DNA of 11,609 bases from Ruminococcaceae bacterium UBA1448. Its GTDB lineage: Bacteria > Bacillota > Clostridia > Oscillospirales > Ruminococcaceae. Where the stretch lies: the NCBI GenBank assembly GCA_002329405.1, contig DCTE01000122.1, forward strand, positions 1-11,609. Direction: 5' to 3'. Within the stretch, counting starts at the first letter, position 1. Each line of letters starts with the position of its first letter. Below the pieces are notes generated by a model. It had not been told where the DNA came from, made no database searches, and was given only the letters and a program-made list of their open reading frames with translations. Below are positions 6,457-11,609 of this stretch, piece by piece. Position numbers and translations under genes: made by a program.

Positions 6457-7566
6457 TTATTTTTCAAATTCTTTTGCTACATCCACCAGCAGCTGCCGGA
6501 TGGGAAGGTGCTGAGGACAGGCTTTTTCGCATTTCCCGCACTGTATGCAGTCAGACGCCTTGCCTTTTCCGCTGCCGGTATGGACCACATTGTAATAGTA
6601 GTCTGCGTTCCAGTCGTGATGAATCTGCTTGGTATTCATGACAGCCAGCAGATCGGGGATGGAGATATGCCTGGGGCATCCAGCCACACAATAACGGCAG
6701 GCAGTACAGGGGATCAGATTCATCGAATGGTAAATCTCCCGCACCTTGTCAATCGCCGCCAGCTCTTTTACGTCCAGAGGGCGGAAATCCTTCATAAAGC
6801 TGATGTTCTCCTGCATCTGACCGATGCTGCTCATACCGGAGAGTACCATCAGCATGCCCTCAAACCCGGCGGCATAGCGGATTGCATAACTTGCGGCAGA
6901 GCCGCCGCCCAGCTCATCCAGCACAGCCTGTGCCTCTTGCGGCAGGTTTACCAGATTGCCGCCCTTTACCGGCTCCATGACAATGACCGGCTTGCCGAAT
7001 TTGCGGCAGACCTCATAGCATTTCCGGCTCTCCACAGCAGGATCTTCATAGTCCAGGTAGTTAAACTGGATCTGCACCACTTCCACCTGTGGATACTCGG
7101 TCAAAATCTGTTCCAGCACCTCCGCCCGGTCATGGAATGAGATGCCAAAATGCCGGATTTTCCCCTCCGCCTTCAGTTCCAGTGCTGTCTCATAGGCACG
7201 GCACTTTTTGAAGTAAGCGAAGTTGTCCGCGCCCTGGGCGTGCATCAGATAAAAGTCAAAATAGTCGACACCGCAGGCGTCCAGCTGGCTCTGAAACAGC
7301 GGCCGGATATCCTCCTGCTTTTTAAAGAAAAAGTTGGTGAGTTTATCCGTAAGGATATAGCGGTCACGGGGATAACGGCTGGTCAGACAGGTTTTCAAAG
7401 CACCCTCGCTTTTGCCGCTGAGATAGCCGTGAGCCGTATCAAAATAGTTGAAGCCGTTTTCCAGAAAGGTATCCACCATTTGGCAGGTCTGCTCAATATC
7501 CACCTCGCCGTCTTTCATGGGCAGACGCATGCAGCCAAAACCGAAATTTTTCCTGATCTTTTCCAT
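6457..7566 (-). CDS. Aldo/keto reductase with C-terminal 2x[4Fe-4S] ferredoxin domain
   Basis: A 369-residue two-domain oxidoreductase. Residues 1 to about 275 form an aldo/keto reductase barrel with the full tetrad: Asp43 and Tyr48 (YFDTAHGY), Lys75 (TDKL) and His109 (YLMHAQG). Residues about 285-355 carry two CxxCxxCxxxCP clusters: C287, C290, C293, C297 and C340, C343, C346, C350. They would bind two [4Fe-4S] clusters like a bacterial ferredoxin. The barrel may thus exchange electrons with ferredoxin or flavodoxin as well as, or instead of, NADPH. The frame is open further upstream to 7821, but those residues overlap the upstream flavoprotein gene. The start is ATG 7566 with GGGAGG (7575-7580) 8 bases before it, overlapping the upstream stop codon. 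This architecture is common in anaerobic Firmicutes; the substrate is rarely known. Confidence 0.93.
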   Translation of the reverse strand: MEKIRKNFGFGCMRLPMKDGEVDIEQTCQMVDTFLENGFNYFDTAHGYLSGKSEGALKTCLTSRYPRDRYILTDKLTNFFFKKQEDIRPLFQSQLDACGVDYFDFYLMHAQGADNFAYFKKCRAYETALELKAEGKIRHFGISFHDRAEVLEQILTEYPQVEVVQIQFNYLDYEDPAVESRKCYEVCRKFGKPVIVMEPVKGGNLVNLPQEAQAVLDELGGGSAASYAIRYAAGFEGMLMVLSGMSSIGQMQENISFMKDFRPLDVKELAAIDKVREIYHSMNLIPCTACRYCVAGCPRHISIPDLLAVMNTKQIHHDWNADYYYNVVHTGSGKGKASDCIQCGKCEKACPQHLPIRQLLVDVAKEFEK

Positions 7567-7579
7567 GATGTATTCCTCC

Positions 7580-8110
7580 CTATATTTGTTTTCCCATCTC
7601 ATAAGCCTGGATGTAGGAGGGATGCTGATAGACATCCCCCTTGTCCCAGGTACCGGTCCCATAAATGACGCCCGCTTCTTTTGCATCCGGCAGACAGCGC
7701 AGAAACCCCCGGAACGCCGCCAGCGTCCCGTTTCCAGCCTCATGCAGCGGATCGGCAGCCGTAATGATAAAGTAAAACTGTTTGCCCGAAATAGCTGTAT
7801 GTTCCACAAGGCAGCGGTCAATCAGCATCTTCATCTGGCTGCACAAGGAATAAAAGTATACCGGCGAAGCCAGCACAATGACATCAGCAGCCACCAGTTT
7901 TGGAAATATCTCCGCCATGTCATCCCTGATCACGCATACATGATCCTTCACGCACCCATAGCAGGCCCGACATGGGGACAGATTCTTTTCCCGCAGATTC
8001 ACCTTTTCAACCTGATGTCCCGCTTCCGCCGCACCTTTGGCAAACTGATCGCAGAGTACGTCGGAATTGCCACCCTTCCGGGGACTGGAACTGATCACCA
8101 ATACTTTCAT
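7580..8110 (-). CDS. NADPH-dependent FMN reductase, iron-sulfur flavoprotein type
   Basis: A 176-residue flavodoxin-like reductase and the first gene of the operon. The N-terminal VLVISSSPRKGGNS (3-16) is the FMN phosphate loop, and LASPVYFYSLCSQMKMLIDR (80-99) is the usual dimer/flavin segment of the NADPH-dependent FMN reductase fold. Cysteines C47, C50, C53 and C59 (CX2CX2CX5C) match the compact cluster motif of archaeal and clostridial iron-sulfur flavoproteins, which hold one [4Fe-4S] cluster next to FMN. It probably moves electrons between NAD(P)H or ferredoxin and an acceptor. Start ATG 8110 has GGAGGG (8117-8122) 6 bases before it. The frame is open to 8227, but that extension covers the promoter and enters the LysR terminator. 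The stop is 13 bases before the next gene. Confidence 0.9.
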   Translation of the reverse strand: MKVLVISSSPRKGGNSDVLCDQFAKGAAEAGHQVEKVNLREKNLSPCRACYGCVKDHVCVIRDDMAEIFPKLVAADVIVLASPVYFYSLCSQMKMLIDRCLVEHTAISGKQFYFIITAADPLHEAGNGTLAAFRGFLRCLPDAKEAGVIYGTGTWDKGDVYQHPSYIQAYEMGKQI

Positions 8111-8140
8111 CACAAGCCCTCCTTCAGTCGATCTACTATT

Positions 8141-8169
8141 ATTATAAAAATATCTGGCAATATAATCAA
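8141..8169 (-). promoter_or_regulatory. Promoter of the redox operon
   Basis: On the minus strand TTGATT (8169-8164) and a perfect TATAAT (8146-8141) are separated by exactly 17 bases. Transcription should start near 8134, leaving a leader of about 24 bases with a strong GGAGGG ribosome site. This is the only clear strong promoter for the five genes that follow. Confidence 0.75.
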
Positions 8170-8190
8170 TTTTAGTTTCGGCTCTATATG

Positions 8191-8205
8191 ATAAGTTTAT
8201 CTTAT
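8191..8205 (-). promoter_or_regulatory. Putative LysR-type operator (ATAA-N7-TTAT dyad)
   Basis: The sequence ATAAG-TTTAT-CTTAT is a perfect 5-base inverted repeat over 15 bases. It fits the T-N11-A rule for LysR-type sites and the ATAA-N7-TTAT form known for Bacillus CcpC. Its centre (8198) is about 64 bases upstream of the expected operon start near 8134, the usual place of a LysR recognition site. The regulator gene lies just upstream. Confidence 0.6.
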
Positions 8206-8208
8206 GCG

Positions 8209-8240
8209 AAAAAAACTGCCCTCGCAAGGACGAGAGCAGT
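8209..8240 (-). terminator. Rho-independent terminator after the LysR gene
   Basis: On the minus strand a hairpin with arms 8240-8231 and 8224-8215 (ACTGCTCTCG and CGAGGGCAGT, one G-U pair) closes a 6-base loop. It is followed directly by seven T residues (8215-8209, the last pair merging into the run). It separates the regulator transcript from the operon promoter. Confidence 0.85.
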
Positions 8241-8248
8241 CATAAAAT

Positions 8249-8260
8249 CCAACCGGTTGG
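8249..8260. repeat. Perfect 12-base palindrome next to the LysR stop codon
   Basis: CCAACCGGTTGG reads the same on both strands and abuts the TAG stop of the LysR gene at 8261-8263. On the minus strand it could form a small CCAA/TTGG hairpin followed by ATTTTAT, a weak accessory terminator, or it could be a protein site. No function is demonstrated. Confidence 0.3.
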
Positions 8261-9142
8261 CTATTCAAATTTACTTTGCAGAATGTCGGAAAATGCCTCT
8301 ACATAATCGCTGGTGTTCTCTTTTTTCCAGAACAGACAATAATTACGGGAAATCTGTTTTTCTCCGCGGCAAAGAGGAACACGGCGTATGGACGTGCCGA
8401 AAGCAGTCGTCTGGCTGCTGCCCTCCACCGGCAAAAATCCCTGCCCGCTGATGACCATCATACGGGCCTCCTCCAGATTTTCCGCATAAAGGATTTCTCC
8501 CTGAATCCCGATAATTGTCTGGTAAAATTCCTTCTCGATATCCTGCTGTTCTTTGGAAGCCACCAGGATACAGGGGATGTTTTTGAGTTCCTGCACTGTG
8601 ACCGACGGAAGTGAGGCCACGGGATTCCGGGCCGCCAGTTCAATATACATCCTGCTGGTAGCCAGAATCAGGTTGACATATTCGTCGGAAAAAGCCCTCC
8701 GCTGATCATTCAGCACCAGATCTGCGCCACCGGTACGCAGCAAAGTGAATAATTCCTCATGATTGCCGTACAAAAGCTGAACCGAAAATTCGGGATACCT
8801 GGTCGAAAACTCCTCCAGTGCCTGATGGACCTCCGGGCTGTTGTAACTGCGCAGGTAGCCGATTTTTAAAACCGCAGCGTCTCCCCGGGCGATCTTGGAC
8901 GCCTCCCTGCACATCTGTTCGTAATCAGCAATGAGTATCAGACTTTTTTTATAGAAATGTTCCCCAGCGGGAGTCAAAACAAACTTCCGGTTTTTCCGTT
9001 CCATCAGAGAAAATCCCAGTTCCGTTTCCAGTGCCTTAATCTGCTGAGATATAGCCGACTGCGAGATGTGGCATTCTTCTGCCGCCTCTGAAAAGCTATT
9101 GTTGCGCACCACAGACTGAAAGTATTTAATCTGCCGCAGCAA
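8261..9142 (-). CDS. LysR-family transcriptional regulator
   Basis: A 293-residue regulator with an N-terminal winged helix-turn-helix (about residues 2-60; the FSEAAEECHISQSAISQQIK stretch is the helix-turn-helix and ALETELGFSLMER the wing region). A periplasmic-binding-protein-like effector domain follows (about 90-290). These bind a small metabolite and switch a divergent or downstream target. I chose TTG at 9142: AGGGGAGG (9150-9157) is 7 bases before it, whereas the in-frame GTG at 9148 is only 1 base from that site, and relatives begin near LRQIKYFQSVV. It lies upstream of the redox operon on the same strand, separated by a strong terminator and a new promoter that carries a LysR-type dyad. 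It is therefore the likely activator. The inducer is unknown; an electrophile or oxidant is a guess from the target genes. Confidence 0.92.
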   Translation of the reverse strand: MLRQIKYFQSVVRNNSFSEAAEECHISQSAISQQIKALETELGFSLMERKNRKFVLTPAGEHFYKKSLILIADYEQMCREASKIARGDAAVLKIGYLRSYNSPEVHQALEEFSTRYPEFSVQLLYGNHEELFTLLRTGGADLVLNDQRRAFSDEYVNLILATSRMYIELAARNPVASLPSVTVQELKNIPCILVASKEQQDIEKEFYQTIIGIQGEILYAENLEEARMMVISGQGFLPVEGSSQTTAFGTSIRRVPLCRGEKQISRNYCLFWKKENTSDYVEAFSDILQSKFE

Positions 9143-9171
9143 AGGCACACCTCCCCTAAAAAGTTTTCATT

Positions 9172-9200
9172 ATTATACCATATTGATCAGAGCTTTTCAA
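9172..9200 (-). promoter_or_regulatory. Promoter of the LysR gene
   Basis: TTGAAA (9200-9195) and a perfect TATAAT (9177-9172) on the minus strand are spaced by 17 bases. A TGG directly before the -10 makes it also an extended -10. Transcription should start near 9165, about 8 bases before the ribosome binding site. The rest of the gap up to 9294 holds only a small AACAGA-GAG-TCTGTT hairpin (9263-9277) without a T-run. Confidence 0.75.
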
Positions 9201-9294
9201 ACGAAAATCTCTTTTTCCTCTGACATTGCATGACGAAAGAGAGATTATGACAATTACAGGGCAACAGAGAGTCTGTTCACCTTTCTGACATCCA

Positions 9295-11609
9295 TCATTC
9301 CTGCCGCAGCCGTTCGACAACCGAATGTTTCTGCGCAGCATGGCAGCTGACCGCGGGGATCACCACCCCGATCAGCGCAAACAGCGGGAAGAGGACCAGA
9401 ACCGGCCAAATGGTAGGACGGCAGCTGAAAAACCAGATCATTTTTTCCAATGCCCCTGCCATCAATGGCCCGCAAGCCAGTATAAACACCATTGAAAAAG
9501 CAATCGACCCCACCGTGTACAGCAGCCCCTCCAAAATCAGCATGGTGTTCAACTGCCTTCCCGTCATACCGATCGACTGGAGCACGGCAAATTCCCTTCG
9601 GCGTGTAGCAATCCCGGTCAGGATTGCATTAAAGAAGTTGAGGACGCCGACCAATCCGACAATAAAGCTGAGGGCGCTTCCAAGCAGCAAAAACATATTC
9701 CGAAAGCCGTCAAACTGCGCGGCATAGGTCATTTTGCTTTCGTAGTCAAACTGCGGATAGACATTTTCGGTCGCATCCTGCAAAAAGGTTTCCATCGCCT
9801 GCATCTGTTGATCTTCCGCGTCAAACACATAATACAGGATGCTGTCGGTACCGGTATCGCGGATCATTGTCTGGTCATTGAGGACAAACTCATCATGTCC
9901 GAAATAGCGGTAGCTCAGTGCATTGGGGATTGCTACCAAAGCCGCCACGGTATACTGCACATCACGGTATTCGACTGCCCGTTTAGACCAGGAGCGGGTG
10001 CCGCTTGTCACCGACTCATTCAGTTCCGGGATGGTCTCACCGTTGTCGGTGTAATAATATTCATATTCATCCACATACCGCAGCGTAATGGTATCCCCCA
10101 GTTTGGCCCAGTGGCTTTCCTCCACGATGCGGCCATAATCATCCTCCTGATAGACAGCGGCGATATAATTGCCGCCGGGCTCATACAGTTTGGAGATATC
10201 CCCTTCCAGCAAAGTCAGGTTATCCAGCGGAAATTGTTCCATACCATAAAGCTGTACGGTATCAATCAGCAGACCATCCGGCGTGCGTTCCATATAGTTG
10301 ATCACTGCATCCAGCTGTTCCGGGGAATACCAATCCTGCCAGCAGCTGCGGTAATACTCTTCGGTCACAAACTCCTCAACGGAGGAATAGCAGCCGTATG
10401 TCCGACCGCCGTCTGTAATCCCATCCAGGGCGGTCACCTCGTTTAAAAAGTCTTCGGTTACGGTGGATTCAGAGGTAAAACCGTACCCCGTCTGGAAATA
10501 TGCCGCATTGGCGACCTGGAAGTCACAGGGCATATTGCGCAGATACTTTTCCATATCAAATCCACTGGTAAAGACCACCGTGCTGTTCAGCAGCACAACA
10601 GCCAGTGCAAGGGATAAAATCGTGATTGCTGTTTTCCCCCGGCTGCGTCCCAGGTTGGCCCATGCCATTGAGAAAAGGGAGACGCCTTTGGCAGTGCGCC
10701 GGTGCCTGGTACGGATTTTGCCGCCCTCGGTGTAACGCAGTGCCTCAATCGGGGAAACCCGGGCCGCCATCCGTCCGGGCCGGTAGGTGGACAGCAACAC
10801 CGTCCCCAGCGCAAACAGTGCCGACAGGATAAACAGGAGAGGACTTGCAGACACGACAACGGTCACATGATCAAGCTGGCTGATGACAACCGGAACCAAC
10901 AGGCTTCCTGCCAGCCATCCCAGGACAAGCCCCAATGGAATGCCGCCCAAAGAGAGGAGAAACGCCTGAATCCGAATCATCCGCCGCAGCTGACGGGAAG
11001 TTGTGCCAACCGTCTTGAGCAGGCCATAAAACCGGATATCCTGTGCAACCGATATCTGAAAGACGTTATAGATGATCAGGTACCCGGTCAGGATGATCAG
11101 CAGCAGTCCGGTGCAGAGCAGTGCTGCGGTAATCGGGTCAATCTTGGTGGACAGCTGGGCACCGGTATACCCCCAGTTGACGCCGATTGCGATATAATCA
11201 TCGCCGGGCGTTTCGCTCTGATAGCCATGGTTTTGCAGGATCTGCTGGATATCCTCCTGGATGTGCAGCGAGCTTCCCAGCATAATATCCATACTCCAGC
11301 TGCCGGTTAACCCGTCATCTGCCGGGGGGACAAACCCCACTTCATCCAGGATGGCCTCCAGCCTGCTTTCTGGGATCAATACATGGTTTGCCACAATCGC
11401 TTCATCGTATTCCCACCAGCCGCACAGGGTAAAGGTCTGGGTTGTCGGCTGTCCGTCCACGTTAAAGGTCATTGTAAACTCTGCCCCCAGCTCAGGCTCC
11501 ACCCCCAGCAGTTCGAGCACCCGGGTATCTGTAGCGGCCTCATTGGTTCCCTCCTCCGGCAGCCTGCCTTCCACCGGGTCACAGAACATCCAGTGGGCTT
11601 CGGTGGCAT
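9295..11609 (-). CDS. FtsX-like ABC transporter permease (partial, N-terminus beyond the right edge)
   Basis: The frame is open from the right edge to TGA at 9297-9295, giving about 770 residues with the start missing. Numbering from Met at 11589, membrane segments are near 153-177, 205-236, 248-268, 318-342, 630-658, 685-712 and 727-748. With one expected before the edge this gives the 4+4 layout of large FtsX/MacB-type permeases. Two extracytoplasmic domains are visible: the end of the first (before 150) and the second (about 345-628), acidic and tyrosine-rich. The cytoplasmic loops GLLKTVGTTSRQLRRM (189-204) and VLQSIGMTGRQL (669-680) are the coupling segments that contact the ATPase. The C-terminus ends in SVVERLRQE, typical of the family. 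Such permeases usually act with an ATPase encoded just upstream, in lipid, peptide or antimicrobial-peptide handling. The partner is outside the window, so the role is open. Confidence 0.88.
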   Translation of the reverse strand, partial: ATEAHWMFCDPVEGRLPEEGTNEAATDTRVLELLGVEPELGAEFTMTFNVDGQPTTQTFTLCGWWEYDEAIVANHVLIPESRLEAILDEVGFVPPADDGLTGSWSMDIMLGSSLHIQEDIQQILQNHGYQSETPGDDYIAIGVNWGYTGAQLSTKIDPITAALLCTGLLLIILTGYLIIYNVFQISVAQDIRFYGLLKTVGTTSRQLRRMIRIQAFLLSLGGIPLGLVLGWLAGSLLVPVVISQLDHVTVVVSASPLLFILSALFALGTVLLSTYRPGRMAARVSPIEALRYTEGGKIRTRHRRTAKGVSLFSMAWANLGRSRGKTAITILSLALAVVLLNSTVVFTSGFDMEKYLRNMPCDFQVANAAYFQTGYGFTSESTVTEDFLNEVTALDGITDGGRTYGCYSSVEEFVTEEYYRSCWQDWYSPEQLDAVINYMERTPDGLLIDTVQLYGMEQFPLDNLTLLEGDISKLYEPGGNYIAAVYQEDDYGRIVEESHWAKLGDTITLRYVDEYEYYYTDNGETIPELNESVTSGTRSWSKRAVEYRDVQYTVAALVAIPNALSYRYFGHDEFVLNDQTMIRDTGTDSILYYVFDAEDQQMQAMETFLQDATENVYPQFDYESKMTYAAQFDGFRNMFLLLGSALSFIVGLVGVLNFFNAILTGIATRRREFAVLQSIGMTGRQLNTMLILEGLLYTVGSIAFSMVFILACGPLMAGALEKMIWFFSCRPTIWPVLVLFPLFALIGVVIPAVSCHAAQKHSVVERLRQE

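Noticed and set aside
7567..7821. N-terminal extension of the ferredoxin-tailed aldo/keto reductase to 7821
   Set aside because: The extra residues are an out-of-frame reading of the iron-sulfur flavoprotein gene, and a ribosome site marks ATG 7566 as the start.
9263..9277. AACAGA-GAG-TCTGTT hairpin after the permease as a terminator
   Set aside because: The stem is only 6 bases, with no T-run on the minus strand; it cannot be called a rho-independent terminator.

Overview
The window looks like chromosomal DNA from a mid-GC, anaerobic, probably gut-dwelling Firmicute of class Clostridia. This rests on strong GGAGG-type ribosome binding sites, GTG and TTG starts, consensus-like sigma-A promoters, and a gene content of DUF5107 and GH2 carbohydrate proteins, a ferredoxin-tailed aldo/keto reductase and a large FtsX-type permease. 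It is inference: there is no rRNA or marker gene. I see no tRNA, rRNA, CRISPR array, insertion sequence or phage gene. No stretch longer than about 210 bases lacks a gene.

Left part (1-3830) is a carbohydrate locus. A DUF5107 protein (minus strand, running off the left edge) is transcribed divergently from an AraC-family regulator, which is followed on the plus strand by a cytoplasmic GH2 glycosidase. Inverted repeats sit beside predicted -10 elements in front of both the DUF5107 gene and the GH2 gene. This suggests the AraC protein, or another local regulator, controls both in response to a glycan-derived sugar. The araC promoter has an extended -10 whose expected transcription start falls on the ATG, so its mRNA may be leaderless.

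Middle part (about 3840-4040) is the convergent junction, with one strong hairpin that can end transcription from both sides. A short, protein-like open frame of 25 codons lies between the hairpin and the SDR stop codon.

Right-centre part (4041-9142, all minus strand) is a redox operon and its regulator. A LysR-type regulator, with its own promoter and terminator, lies upstream of five closely packed genes. In transcription order they are: an iron-sulfur-flavoprotein-like NADPH/FMN reductase, an aldo/keto reductase with a C-terminal 2x[4Fe-4S] ferredoxin domain, a flavodoxin, a second classical aldo/keto reductase, and a short-chain dehydrogenase. The operon promoter is near consensus, and a 15-bp ATAA-N7-TTAT dyad, the classic LysR-type operator form, is centred about 64 bases upstream of the expected start. 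Electrons could pass between NAD(P)H, flavin and Fe-S carriers to reduce carbonyl or other electrophilic substrates. The substrate is not readable from the sequence.

Right edge (9295-11609) is a large FtsX/MacB-type ABC transporter permease that is incomplete at its N-terminus. Its ATPase partner is not in the window.
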